Positions 1 to 11,879 are shown, numbered from the stretch's first letter. The stretch: 64,000 nucleotides of DNA from Scylla paramamosain (GCF_035594125.1 NC_087155.1:2057431-2121430), one strand, 5' to 3'. Numbers and translations are program-made. The notes: generated by a model from the letters alone, not told the origin.

Positions 1-295
1 AAAACAACCGTGGTGAGGAGGCAAAGCATCTTCTAACACGTGCCTTTATATAACGTAGCTTAAAGGAAGGCAGGACGGTAAAGGGAGTAACATCACAGTC
101 GTGCCCCTTGCCTCCTCGACCTCTGCCTCCTCGCCCTTTGTCTTGGATTACTGGGAGAAAAATCCTTTATCAACTTCTTTGTCGAGTGCGTATAATTTTG
201 CACGACAGGAGAAAAGCAGGATTTTTTTGGGGGGGCGTGTTTTCTGTTTTTCATGCACGCTGCTGCTTTGTTATTTGGTTTCCCTTCAAGGTGCA
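1..295. other. Unassigned non-repetitive sequence
   Basis: Mixed-composition DNA with no tandem repeat and no open frame that resembles a protein I know. I see nothing functional in it. Confidence 0.6.
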
Positions 296-301
296 CGCAC
301 G

Positions 302-380
<79 letters not shown>
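296..380. repeat. (AC)n microsatellite
   Basis: A near-perfect AC run with ACGC variants at its left edge. Open frames across it are only Cys-Val or Thr-His low-complexity shadows. Confidence 0.98.
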
Positions 381-382
<2 letters not shown>

Positions 383-508
383 TTAACAGGAAAGACGTAA
401 AATACATGAAAGGTAGAAAAATGAAAGATAAGAGTAAAAATAATAAAGGTTAAAAATATATATAAAAAAGAAAAAAAAGATGATAAAGACCATAGAAAAG
501 GTGACGAG

Positions 509-513
<5 letters not shown>

Positions 514-593
<80 letters not shown>

Positions 594-608
594 TGTGTGT
601 GTGTGTGT
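514..608. repeat. Compound (GA)n-(GT)n microsatellite
   Basis: About 77 bp of pure GA passes directly into 18 bp of GT. It leads without a gap into the GT-rich minisatellite that follows, which suggests the minisatellite grew from this edge. Confidence 0.98.
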
Positions 609-900
609 CTCTATGTCTGTGTGTCGTGTGTGTTTCTGTATGTCTGTGTGTTGTGTGTGTTTCTGTATGTCTGTGTGTTGTGTGTGTGTTTCTCTTTGTC
701 TGTGTGTCGTGTGTGTTTCTGTATGTCTGTGTGTTGTGTGTGTTTCTGTATGTCTGTGTGTTGTGTGTGTGTTTCTCTTTGTCTGTGTGTCGTGTGTGTT
801 TCTGTATGTCTGTGTTGTGTGTGTGTTTCTGTATGTCTGTGTGTTGTGTGTGTGTTTCTGTATGTCTGTCTGTCTATCTGCTTGTCTGTCTGTTTGTGTG
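609..900. repeat. GT-rich minisatellite, 27-29 bp unit
   Basis: Units of 27-29 bp contain TTCTGTATGTCTGTGTG and end in TTGTGTGTGT. A variant carrying CTCTTTG and TCGTG recurs near 606, 689 and 773, about every 84 bp, so the array has a three-unit higher-order period. It ends in TCTG-type degeneration near 860-900. Confidence 0.9.
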
Positions 901-944
901 TCTCCTCTGTGGCTGGTGCAGTAATCTGTCCCCCGCCTTGCCCA

Positions 945-972
945 GTGCTGGCTGGCTGGCTGGCTGGTTCCT
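945..972. repeat. (CTGG)n short tandem repeat
   Basis: Five consecutive CTGG units with slightly degenerate edges. Confidence 0.9.
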
Positions 973-1079
973 TGCATCTCACTAATCCCATTTGTGCATG
1001 AGGCTCTTCCTGACTTAATTTTGGGGCCTTATCACAGCTGCCACCTTATTTAGCTGCGTTCACAAGTTTGATGAAGGCG

Positions 1080-2670
1080 CCTTACCCAAACCACCCCCCT
1101 AAGAAAACTCCTGCTTCTGTTCCTCCTCCTCCTCTTCCCACACTTCTCCGTCCACTGTTCCTCCACCGAAATCGTCACCGCAAAAAACTTGTTGCTTTTC
1201 TTCCTCCTCCTGTAACTCCACCTATTCTTTCTCCTCCTCTGCCCACTCTTATTCCTCCTCCCATTCTTCTTCCCCCATATCACGCCCCAAAAAATCCAGC
1301 TTCTCCTCCTCCTACTCCTCTTCCTTTTACTTTTTCCTCCTCCTCCTCGTCCTCTGCCCACTGTTCCTCTACCCAATCCTCTCTTCCTTCACTTCTAAAC
1401 CTGTTTCTTTATCCTAATTTTCAGTCTTAATTCACCCCTAAGCTCTTCCACCAAACTCATTCTTTACTCATAATCTTTCTTCGTATCATCTCCTCCTCCT
1501 CTTCCTCCTCTCTCCTCCTCCTCCTCCTCCTCCTCCTCCTCCTCCTCCTCCTTTTTGTTCTCCACCCTAACTATCCTGCCGAACCTCTTATTTCTTTATC
1601 TTTTACATTTCTATCTTATGCCATCCACATCCTTCTTCTTCACTCTGCACCTCTTCATTCGTCAATTGCAGTCCTTTTCATGCACAATCTTTCTTCAGCA
1701 AACCTTTTTTTTTTTTTGTTTACTCTCAATCACTCTCTCCTTCATCCCAATATCTTCTCTCTCATAACCATAATCCCTAAAAGTGCCCTCTTCTTTCCCT
1801 AATCATATCATCTATCTCTCTTCTTCCTCTTCCTCCTCCTGTCCGTCCTTTTCCTTCTAACCCTCCTCCTCCTTTTCATCTTCCTCCTTCATTTAGTCTT
1901 TCATTCCATCTATCGCTTCTAAACCTCCCATTTTTTTTTAATCCTTTTCAATTGTACCTTCTTACACCCAAGGCCTTTCTTTTTTTTTCCTCTCTCTAAC
2001 TTCTTACTCTTTGAATTTGAATCCTTCTTCATCACCGAACCCAAAACTTTCCTTTCACCACCCCAATCCCTAAAACTACCCTCTTCTATCCGTGATTCTT
2101 CCTACAACCTCGTCTTTCACTACCAATCTTCTCCATCACAATCCTTCCTTTCCTTCACTGCAACCCTTCCTGAAGTCCTTCCTCCTTCACTCCAAACATT
2201 TCTTCCTTTACTTCTTTTTCCTATCGCCACAAATCGACACTTCCTTTTCGTATAACAATCTTCCCCCTCCATCACCACAACTTTCCTTTGAAATCTTTCC
2301 TTCACCGAAACTTTCCACTGAGACATCCTCCTTTACCCTACACTTCCTTCCTTTGCTGCCTTATTCCCAGCGCCAACAACCAGCTACTTCCTTCCCTTCT
2401 TAACCACAAAATCCTCCCAGTAGTCTTCTAATTCTCTTCACCAGTGCAGTATAACTCTTCCCTCTTACCCATCTTCTTCCTCCATGTCTTCCCTTCTCTA
2501 TCTTTTTACCCTCTACTCAAGAATTTTTTTCTCGTGTTTCTGTGTAAAGTTTTCCTGCCCTGTGTGCTCGTCTTCCTCACGTGGTACCTACTTTAAAATG
2601 TCCTCTTACGTCTCCCAGCCTGACACGCCTCCTCTGTCCTCTCTATTCTCCCTCTACTCTCCCTCGTCCC
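1080..2670. repeat. Long polypyrimidine tract
   Basis: For about 1.6 kb the plus strand is overwhelmingly C and T, built from degenerate TCC, TTC and CCTTC words, with a pure (TCC)n run at 1512-1553. Frames across it read as Ser/Leu/Pro/Phe-rich low complexity without codon structure, so I do not call a gene. Such strand asymmetry is compatible with triplex-forming DNA; that is inference. Confidence 0.85.
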
Positions 2671-3335
2671 TCTAGGCGTGGTCTGTGTCATGCTACCCGA
2701 CCTCGGCTAAATTAGGTAGAAAATAGAAAGGAAAGTAAGGGAAGTGTATTTTATCTGTGTAGTGGACAGTTTTTTTGTTGTTGATGCTTAGAATAGAGTG
2801 GCCGAGGGGTAAAATAGTAGGTGGTTATAGTAGAAATAAATAATAATCTTAATTGGCGCTTAAAAAAAAATGTACATGAAGGAGTAGAAAATGAGGAAAA
2901 TCATATAGGCCAAATATTTTGTGGCGGACAGTATTGTCTTGTTTTTGAGTAGAATATGCTGGTGAAGAGATAAAAAAAAAAAAAATTGTACTGATGATAA
3001 TGTAAATAACATCACTCTTCTTATTGTTGCTCTCAAAAAAAGATGAAAAAATGAAGTAAGAATATAAAAATCATATACGACAATTGTAGTTTTAGAAGGA
3101 GAGGGACGTTTTGAAGTAGGTAATAATGGAAACAAGTAATCAGATTAACCTATACTTTCAGAAGAAGAAAAAAGAAGAATTAGAAAAAAAAAGAAAGGAA
3201 AAAGCATACATATAGAATAACTTTAGTCTAAAAGTGTTCTGAATACTTCCTACTTCCCTCCTGACAATAGCCAGTCATTGGAAGAGAACATAAAAACTGA
3301 CAGGGAATTTCAGAGGTTAGTGTGCTGTGGGGTAA
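2671..3335. other. AT-rich unassigned sequence
   Basis: AT-rich DNA with A runs near 2862, 2970 and 3187. I see no coding pattern, tandem repeat or mobile element. Confidence 0.55.
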
Positions 3336-3566
3336 ACCCAACAGGAGGCTAGGCTGAGGGGGTTTGGACATGTCAGGAGGAGTGACGAGGGGGATGTGGG
3401 GAGGAGGATGCTGGACATGGCTCTACCTGGCAGGAGGAAGGGAGGGAGGGCAAAGAGAAGGTTTATGGATGCTGTGAAGAGAGACATGCAAGTGGTGGAC
3501 GTGACAGAGGAAGGCGCAGAAGATCGAGCGCATTGGAGAAGAGTGATCCGCTGTGACGACCCCTAA
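3336..3566 (+). pseudogene. LINE reverse-transcriptase C-terminus, RTE-like (family 4)
   Basis: The frame from 3336 to the TAA at 3564-3566 encodes 76 residues including EARLRGFGHVRR, then LPGRRKGGRAKRRFMDAVKR, then VTEEGAEDRAHWRRVIRCDD. This is the conserved C-terminal tail of RTE-like non-LTR retrotransposon polyproteins (usually RLRWFGHV..., GRPKRR..., CGDP). Just after the stop come GGGAGCACCCGAAAG and (AAG)n at about 3581-3596, the usual short microsatellite tail of these elements, so this is a genuine 3' end. An upstream TAA (3333-3335) and lost homology show strong 5' truncation. It encodes no enzyme core. Clade assignment is from memory of the family. Confidence 0.8.
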
Positions 3567-3681
3567 ATGGGAGCACCCGAAAGAAGAAGAAGAAGACTGT
3601 GCTGCGGGATTACTCATGCCCAATTATACAGATCATGATTACTTCGCCGAATAAATTTATATGCAGCATTCCTAAACTAAT

Positions 3682-3839
3682 GGGCGTGTCAGGACAGAAG
3701 ACGAGGAGCGTGTGGGGAGGAGGATGCTGGAGATGCTGGAAACAGGAGAAAGAGAGAGAGACCTGAGAGAAGGTTTGTGGATGCAGTGAAAGACGACAAG
3801 CTTGTAATGTGTGTGACTGAGGAAGGCGCAGAAGGCTGA
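3682..3839 (+). pseudogene. Second decayed RTE-like LINE C-terminus
   Basis: This is a diverged copy of the preceding fragment, starting about 115 bp after the first copy's stop codon. It reads GRVRTEDEERVGRRMLEMLE, then after a frameshift RRFVDAVKDDKLVMCVTEEG and a TGA. The CGDP end and the AAG tail are missing. The pair could be two independent insertions or a diverged tandem duplication; the higher divergence of this copy favours the older event. Confidence 0.7.
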
Positions 3840-3908
3840 GTGCGGTGAAAAAGTTTGAACACAAGCAGCCGATTCATTATTAGGCAAACAGTAAACAAGC
3901 ATAACAAT

Positions 3909-4190
3909 CTACTTTATTTGCATTGTCTTTCTAGGATCATTTTCAGTGTTATTTGTTCATTTATATTTTTGCCTATTTAATTATTTAAAGGTTCAATTCA
4001 TCTATATGTCTGTTTTATTTATTTATATGTGATTAAACTAGCATGCCATCCTACTTTATTTGAATTGTCTTTCCAGGATAATCTTCTGTGTTATTTGGTA
4101 ATTTATATATTTGCCTACCTAATTATTTAAAGGTTTATTTCATCTATGTCGGTTTTATTTATTCATATAAGCATTTTACACATTCAATTC
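3909..4190. repeat. Two-copy tandem duplication, 142 bp period
   Basis: The word CTACTTTATTTG starts at 3909 and again at 4051, and the following ~140 bp match with scattered changes (both copies carry AATTATTTAAAGGTT). The sequence is AT-rich and noncoding. Confidence 0.85.
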
Positions 4191-4259
4191 CATATTACAT
4201 TGATGTATTTATCCATTCACTTGTTGATTTATTTTGTGTGGCTCTGTGTTCATATGTGC

Positions 4260-4373
<114 letters not shown>

Positions 4374-4433
4374 GGTAAAGTTAGTATATTGAATACTGCC
4401 TATTTGAAATCCAGAATGGTACATGATAGACAA

Positions 4434-4577
<144 letters not shown>

Positions 4578-4738
4578 CCTGCTTTAGTTTACTCGCCACT
4601 TGTAGACATTAATGACGTTTGCATTCCATTGATATTTCCTCACACTGAATTCAGTCTGGTGTTTTCTTCTTTTCTTTTAATGAATAAGTTCCACGTTATA
4701 TCTGTTTCCTAGACTGGATGACTACTGGAGTAAGTGGG

Positions 4739-4972
4739 TGGGTGGGTGGCTGACTGACTGACTGACTGACTGACTGACTGGACTGACTGATCCATAAATT
4801 GGTTTACTGACTGACTGACTGACTGATCCATAGATTGGCTTACTGACTGACTGATCGACTGACTGACTGGCTGACTGACTGATCCATAGATTGGCTTACT
4901 GACTGACTGATCGACTGACTGACTGGCTGACTGACTGATCCATAGATTGGTTTACTGACTGACTGACTTAAA
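4739..4972. repeat. (ACTG)-based minisatellite, 36-56 bp unit
   Basis: GATCCATA[A/G]ATTGG recurs at 4789, 4825, 4881 and 4937, separated by runs of ACTG. The last two intervals are exactly 56 bp and the first is 36 bp, so the array expanded by adding ACTG units inside a longer unit. A GGTG run leads into it. Confidence 0.92.
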
Positions 4973-5568
4973 GCTTCGCATGTTTGACCAAAATAGTGTG
5001 TAGTTTCTAAGAAGACGTAGATGAGGAGAAGGACGAAAAAATATAAAGTCAGGATGAAGAAACAGCTAGTATGATGAATAGAATCATATCCTGCACAGAA
5101 TATTAAAAATAAGACAAAGAAACTGGTTCTCAAATAATTATCATGAGTATTTTCTTTATTATTTTAAGGCGTATTATTTTTTAGGTTCATTTACATTTCA
5201 ACGACTCTTTGTCTCGTCGCCACGTGTTGTACTTGTAGAAGAGTTTGCATTTTGGAAGAGTAAGAGTAGATAAACTTAATTTTAGATAAAGATATAAAAG
5301 CTTAGTCTTAAAAAAAAAGCCTTTATTATGAGATTTCTGTATTATTTGTAGATTTTTTTTTCAATTTAAAGTAAAATTATTTTTCCTTACGTTACGTATA
5401 GTACAAAAATAAAGAGTATAGTATAAAAATAAAAAAAATAAAATTCGTACTTCATAAATCAAGCGTAGATACAGGTAGATTCAAATAAAGACACGCAAAT
5501 AGACATAAATAAAGGATGCACATTAGAAAAGACTCGCTGAAAAAAAATAAATTATCTGGAAAGGACTT
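4973..5568. other. AT-rich unassigned sequence
   Basis: AT-rich DNA without recognisable coding, repeat or mobile-element content. Confidence 0.55.
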
Positions 5569-5720
5569 AAAGAAATTAATTCAATCTCGATAGATAAGAA
5601 GAAACTGGTTCAGAAATACTATTGAATTATTGAAGAACACTCAGAAAGAAATTAGCTCAATCTCGATAGATAAGAAGAAACTGGTTCAGAAATACTATTG
5701 AATTATTGAAGAACACTCAG
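5569..5720. repeat. Two-copy tandem duplication, 76 bp period
   Basis: TCAATCTCGATAGATAAGAA starts at 5581 and 5657. The two 76 bp copies are nearly identical, indicating a recent duplication. No coding content. Confidence 0.93.
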
Positions 5721-5960
5721 TAAGCAGATTTTTAGGGCCGATAAAAAAAAAAAAAGATGAGGAAGGGAAAGGATGAAAAAGAACAGAGATGGGATAAGGA
5801 GATGCAAATAAGAAAAAAGCATGACAAAAAACGGAAGAAAGGCAGCGGGAATGAAAGAATAGAAAAGAACACAAAAGTAACCCAACAAAAGACGGAAATA
5901 GAAAAAAAAAACTAAGGATACGATAATATGAAAAAGAAAAAGAAAAGAAATTAGAGGAAA

Positions 5961-5961
<1 letters not shown>
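5721..5961. repeat. Purine-rich low-complexity stretch
   Basis: The plus strand is A/G-rich and grades into the GA array that follows. No coding pattern. Confidence 0.6.
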
Positions 5962-6035
<74 letters not shown>

Positions 6036-6086
6036 GCTAATCCACCCAACCGTAAATCCATCCATCCATTTATACATATAAACATG

Positions 6087-6168
<82 letters not shown>
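5962..6168. repeat. (GA)n and (CT)n arrays in inverted arrangement
   Basis: About 73 bp of GA (5962-6034), a 55 bp spacer, then about 79 bp of CT (6090-6168). The arms are complementary, so this segment can in principle fold into a hairpin of more than 70 bp. Confidence 0.95.
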
Positions 6169-6169
<1 letters not shown>

Positions 6170-6601
6170 AGGTAATAGGGAAATGCGTAGTTTGTTTTCC
6201 CTTTGAAGTCTCTATAGGTAGATAATAGTTTCTTTTCTCTTTGTCTGTCTGTCTGTCTGTCTGTCTGTCCATCTATTTGTACGTTCGTCTGCCTGTGTGT
6301 TTGTCTTTTCGTCTGTCTTATGTATATTTCGTCCAGGTTCTTTTTTCTTGTTATCTTCGTCCTCTTCATCGTCTTTCCCTCCCTCCTACTGTTCTTTTTC
6401 TTTCAATAATATAGTTATTGGTAATGCTATTATTAGGGCCATCATCAATTCTTGTTTATGTTCTTTTCTTCTTTTTCTTCACACTTTTTTTTATTACGTA
6501 TTCCGATGCTCGTCTTTTTATTTATCTTTCCTCCTCCTCTTTCGTGATCTTGCTATTTCTCGGTAGTCCAATCTTACCATGTACGTCTTATCACCAGGTC
6601 A

Positions 6602-6604
<3 letters not shown>
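6169..6604. other. Pyrimidine-rich sequence with (TCTG)n
   Basis: Holds a (TCTG)n run at about 6243-6268 and degenerate TTC/TTCC words. No gene seen. Confidence 0.6.

Positions 6605-6670
<66 letters not shown>
6605..6670. repeat. (CT)n microsatellite
   Basis: About 66 bp of uninterrupted CT, flanked by T-rich DNA. Confidence 0.98.
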
Positions 6671-6672
<2 letters not shown>

Positions 6673-6872
6673 GGTGTATGTTTTTTCTTTTTACTTTTTA
6701 TTTGCTTTTGTTTATTTGTTTGTTTCTCTTTTCCTTGTTCATTCGTTTTTTTCACTGGATCACTTTTCTTTTTTTTCGCTCTTTCATTTATTTATTCACT
6801 GTTTCTTTCATTCATTCTTTAATTCCTTCTTTCTTTATTTATTTTCGTTTGTTTTTAATCTTTCATTTTTTA

Positions 6873-6874
<2 letters not shown>
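6671..6874. other. T-rich low-complexity sequence
   Basis: Mostly T with TTTATT and TTCTTT words between two CT arrays. Nothing coding. Confidence 0.6.

Positions 6875-6945
<71 letters not shown>
6875..6945. repeat. (CT)n microsatellite
   Basis: About 71 bp of CT without interruption. Confidence 0.98.
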
Positions 6946-6949
<4 letters not shown>

Positions 6950-7112
6950 TAGAAACACTACACTACATACTTAAATGAAATGAAGCTACGTATGCAACTT
7001 CGCTATAACGGAAAACCACTTGTATAACGGTAAACCACTTGTTACAGAGAGCAAATCGAGCTAAATGGATGGTGTTAGCATACTGTCAGCCAAAATAAAA
7101 AGGGAAGGAAGA

Positions 7113-7114
<2 letters not shown>

Positions 7115-7199
<85 letters not shown>
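7115..7199. repeat. (GA)n microsatellite
   Basis: About 85 bp of GA. The 170 bp before it hold only a short direct repeat (ATAACGG-AAACCACTTGT near 7005-7040). Confidence 0.98.
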
Positions 7200-7202
<3 letters not shown>

Positions 7203-7455
7203 ATGCTCAAGCACAAATGAAAGCAAAACTCAGCCACGGGAAATGTGACCTTGCACTGCAGAGTGACACGTGTCAGCTTTGCCTTCACTTGATGTCACTA
7301 GTGTTTCGGTGTTGGAGGGAGAATGAAATAAACAACAGCATACAATGAGATAATATTACAGTGGACATGAAGCGTAGAGAAGAGATAAGATTCAACAACA
7401 ATAAATACTACTACTACTACTATTACTGGTACTGGTAGTTCAAATACAACAACAA
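7200..7455. other. Unassigned sequence with short trinucleotide runs
   Basis: No coding pattern. Short CTA and CAA runs near 7400-7455 lead into the AAT array. Confidence 0.55.
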
Positions 7456-7456
7456 A

Positions 7457-7530
<74 letters not shown>

Positions 7531-7540
7531 TAATAATAAT
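7456..7540. repeat. (AAT)n microsatellite
   Basis: About 85 bp of ATA/AAT with one GAT interruption near the right end. Confidence 0.97.
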
Positions 7541-7557
7541 GACCTTTGTCTTCGTTT

Positions 7558-7695
7558 TATTTCCTAACTACTACTACTACTTCTGTCACTACTACCACTT
7601 CCACTACCACTATCATCAACACGACACGCACCCTCATCATCACCAGCAGCATCACCATCACCACAACCACCAACACCACACACACCCTGTCTTCA
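7558..7695. repeat. Degenerate CTA/CAC/ATC trinucleotide array
   Basis: Period-3 sequence of CTA, CCA, TCA and CAC words that abuts the LINE fragment starting at 7696. An open frame runs from it into the LINE, but the repeat is low complexity and there is no sign of a host gene. Confidence 0.85.
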
Positions 7696-8590
7696 GAAGT
7701 AAACAGTTCACGCAGGGGAGCCACAGAACGCCTGACTTCTGATCTCTCTAAAATATCTGACTGGAGCAGAGCAAACTTGGTATTGTTCAATGCCTCGAAT
7801 ATTCAGTTCTTCCATCTATCAACTCGACACAACCTTCCAGACAACTATCCCCTCTTCTTCAATGACACTCACCTGTCCCCCTCTTCTACACTGAACATCC
7901 TCGGTCTGTCCTTTACTTGTAATCTAAACTGGAAACTTCACATCTCATCTCTAGCTAAAATGGTTTTTATGAAGTTAGGCGTTCTGAGACGTCTCCGCCA
8001 ATTTATCTCACTCTTCCAGTTGTTAAATCTGTACAAGGGGCCTTATCCGTCCATGTATGGAGTATGCTTCCCATGTCTCGGGGGGTTCCACTCATATCGC
8101 TCTTCTAGACAGGATGGAATCAAAACCTTTTCGTCTCATCAACTCCTCTCCTTTAACTGACACTTCAACTTCTTTCTCATCGCCGCAACGCTGCATCTCT
8201 TGTTATCTTCTACCGCTATTTTCATGCTAACTGCTCTTCTGATTTTGCTAACTGCATGCATCCCCTCCTCCCGCGGCCTCCTCTTTCTCTCACCACTATG
8301 CTGTCCACGTCTTTTATGCAAGTGTTAACCAGTATTCTCAATCATTCATCCCTTTCTCTGGTAAACTATGGAATTCCCTGCCTACTTCAGTATTTCCACT
8401 TTCCTATGACTTGAAATCCTTGAAGAGGGAAGTTTCAAGACACTTAGTCTATCCTTCAATTTTTTACTAACGCTTTGGAACCTATTCGGGTACCGGCATC
8501 TCAGAGGGCCTTTTTTTTATTATTATTGTTTTTTTTTTTTTTTGTTGCCCTAGGCCTATGTCCCTCCTACGTAATAAAAAAAAAAATCTC
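7696..8590 (+). mobile_element. 5'-truncated LINE, family 2: RT C-terminal half and 3' UTR
   Basis: The frame from about 7699 to the TGA at 8158-8160 encodes ATERLTSDLSKISDWSRANL, LSTRHNLPDNYPLFFNDTHL, LSPSSTLNILGLSFTCNLNW and KLGVLRRLRQFISL, the part of a non-LTR reverse-transcriptase polyprotein that follows the YADD catalytic motif. Homology continues in shifted frames to about 8460 (the FRLINS, FYRYFHA and NSLP regions are recognisable). The 3' UTR follows: ACCGGCATCTCAGAGGGCC, a poly(T) tract, GTTGCCCTAGGCC, CTCCTACGTAAT and a poly(A) tail at about 8577-8587. The endonuclease, RT motifs and YADD are all missing. I place it in the Jockey/CR1 supergroup and remember this family as abundant in crabs; the exact clade needs a tree. 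Confidence 0.9.
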
Positions 8591-8625
8591 CATAACCTCC
8601 ACCACCACCACCACCACCACTAACC
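8591..8625. repeat. (CAC)n short array
   Basis: CACCAC runs immediately after the LINE poly(A) tail, a usual place for microsatellite seeding. Confidence 0.85.
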
Positions 8626-8699
8626 CTCACTACACCAATACTGTCAGTCCTTCACCTTCTCTCGGATTTCTTGCTGAAGTGGATATGAAATAAACCATT

Positions 8700-9375
8700 T
8701 TGCTATTTCTTTTACTTATTTCCTTCGTCTCTCCTTTTTTTCCGTCTTTGCCTCTCGTTTCGTACCCTTCTTTCCTCTGCCTCTTCTCTTTTCGCTTTGC
8801 TTACCTTTCTCCGCTCTTCCTTCTTTTACCTTTTGTAATCTTTTCTCTCCCTTTCCTTTTCTTGCCATCTTTTTTCTTTTCATTTTCCTTTTCTTATCTC
8901 GGGTCTTCCATCATTCCTTCTCCTTTCTTTTTCATCTTTTCTTACGAACTTCTATCCTTCTTACTCTATTTCTTTCTTTTCCTTCTCTGTTTCCTCCTTT
9001 CCATTCATTCATTTTCTTTCTCTTCTTCTCCTCTATTCTTCTCTCTTAATTTTATTTTTATTTCTTTTTCCTCGACTTTTTCCTCCCTTTCATCCTTTTT
9101 TTCATATTTCTTTTTCTTTCTTTCCTTCCCTTTCTTCTCGTTTTTTTCCTTCTCTTTCTATCCCATTCTTTATCTTCCCTTCCTTACTGTCTTGCATCTC
9201 TTTTTCCCTTCCATTCCTTCCATCGTTTCTTACTCCGATTCCTTCTATCCTTCCACTTCCCTCCTTCCCTCCATGCCATTCTCCTTTTACTCCTTTCTCT
9301 CCTTCCCTTTCTCCTCCTTCCTCTTCTCTCCTCTCCCTCCTTTCCCTCCTTCACACCTCCAAATTAGGAAAATCT
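8700..9375. repeat. Polypyrimidine low-complexity tract
   Basis: A C/T-rich plus strand in which a 238-codon frame stays open (8700-9416). It reads almost only Phe, Ser, Leu and Pro. An absence of purine-containing stop codons in a pyrimidine tract explains the long frame, so I do not call a gene. Confidence 0.85.
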
Positions 9376-10169
<794 letters not shown>

Positions 10170-10241
10170 AATGAAAAGGTGTCAGAAAAAAGCAACAAAC
10201 ATATTTGTGAAATGTAGTTTGCAAATGTGTATAATGTAAAA

Positions 10242-10245
<4 letters not shown>

Positions 10246-10325
<80 letters not shown>
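10246..10325. repeat. (CT)n microsatellite
   Basis: About 80 bp of pure CT. Confidence 0.98.
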
Positions 10326-10328
<3 letters not shown>

Positions 10329-10534
10329 CACAAACACACACACAATTTCAATACAAAATTTCAGTACACAACAGGTACATATTACATTGCACAGTTTCAA
10401 ATGCGGGACAACGAGCTTAACAAATTAATGTGTTAAAAATGTAATTACACTTATTGAGAGGACGAGTATAAGTAATTCTATTTATTAAAGCCACGAGATT
10501 ATTTTTTTTCATATTTTTAACCTTGTCTCTTTGC

Positions 10535-10537
<3 letters not shown>

Positions 10538-10590
<53 letters not shown>
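10538..10590. repeat. (GA)n microsatellite
   Basis: About 53 bp of GA. The 210 bp before it and 275 bp after it hold no feature I recognise. Confidence 0.98.
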
Positions 10591-10591
<1 letters not shown>

Positions 10592-10866
10592 GAAACTAAA
10601 ATCATGAATAATAACTAAAGAGACTAGAAGACAAAAAAATCAAATAAATTCAAAATACAAAGGAAAAGAAACACAAAAGAACACAAACAAGTACCAGTAA
10701 CAAAAATTCTTAAACGAGGCTACCTTTTGAAATACCGCTGCAGGTGAAACTCGTGCAGGGAAGCAAGAGAACGTAAAGGATTACAAAGGATTAGCTTGCT
10801 TTTACAGTCTACACCAAACTCTCGCTTCTGTAAACTAGCTTTCTGAGATGAGGGAAGCGAGTGTGG

Positions 10867-11258
10867 TGTGACAGAGAGAGTGAGAGAGTGAGTGAGTGAA
10901 GGAGTGAGTGAGTGAGTGAAGGAGTGAGTGAGTGAGTGAAGGAGTGAGTGAGTGAGTGAAGGAGTGAGCGAGTGAGTGAAGGAGTGAGTGAGTGAGTGAA
11001 GGAGTGAGCGAGTGAGTGAAGGAGTGAGTGAGTGAGTGAAGGAGTGAGCGAGTGAGTGAAGGAGTGAGCGAGTGAGTGAAGGAATGAGCGAGTGAGTGAA
11101 GGAGAGAGTGAGTGAGTGAGTGAGTGAGTGAAGGAATGAGCGAGTGAGTGAAGGAGTGAGAGAGTGAAGGAGTGAGTGAGAGAGTGAGTGAGTGAGTGAA
11201 TGAAGGAGAGAGTGAGTGAGTGAGTGAATGAAGGAGAGAGTGAGTGAGTGAAGGAGTG
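10867..11258. repeat. (GAGT)-derived minisatellite, 20 bp unit
   Basis: The unit GTGAGTGAGTGAGTGAAGGA repeats about a dozen times with GAGC variants in alternating copies, then degenerates at the right end into GAGA/GAGT mixtures. It is a tetranucleotide repeat with a fixed AAGG mark every 20 bp. Confidence 0.95.
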
Positions 11259-11311
11259 AATTACGTATGTATTTATAAAATTTTGGTTTGTGGGTGCAGC
11301 GACACGTGGAC

Positions 11312-11356
11312 GGAGGAGGAGGAGGAGGAGGAGGAGGAGGAGGAGGAGGAGGAGGA
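11312..11356. repeat. (GGA)n microsatellite
   Basis: About 45 bp of GGA. Confidence 0.97.
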
Positions 11357-11741
11357 AAATAAAATAGATAGGAGTATCGATAAAAATTCCTGATGTACGA
11401 GTATTTCTATTTCCTCCTTCTTCTCCTCCTCCTCCTCCTCTTCCTGTTGTTTCTTTTCTTCATGTTGATCATCTTCCCCTCCTTCTGCTTTCTCCTCTTC
11501 CTTCTCCTTCTGTGGTATCCCGTCTAAATACGTGCTATCCTGTCCCTCCCACTAATAGTTAGCATAGAACAAGGTCCATCTAGACGGACCTTGGCACAGA
11601 AGAGTTACCCAAAAAGCTTAGAAAGGACCTTGGTTGTTGTTTGCATTTCCTTTGGATTCCTTTGTGTACCTTTGTATTCCTCCTCCTCCTGTTGTTATTA
11701 CTCTTATTCATCTTCTTATCCGCCCCCACTTTTCCTTTTCA
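11357..11741. other. Unassigned, partly pyrimidine-rich sequence
   Basis: CTCCTC-rich near 11410-11510 and mixed elsewhere. No gene or mobile element seen. Confidence 0.55.
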
Positions 11742-11778
<37 letters not shown>

Positions 11779-11802
11779 ATCATCATCATCATCATCATCA
11801 TC
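11742..11802. repeat. Compound (GTT)n-(ATC)n
   Basis: About 12 GTT units followed by eight ATC units. The adjoining long frames are poly-Val, poly-Cys or poly-Leu shadows. Confidence 0.97.
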
Positions 11803-11879
11803 CTCATTTTCCCTTTCTTACTCTTCTACCTCTTCCTCCTTCCTATCATTGTTGTTCTTATCATTTTTCTTCATATCCT

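Noticed and set aside
10867..11258. Regular unit spacing suggestive of a CRISPR-like array
   Set aside because: There are no unique spacers; the 20 bp units are all the same tetranucleotide-derived sequence, and the genome is eukaryotic.
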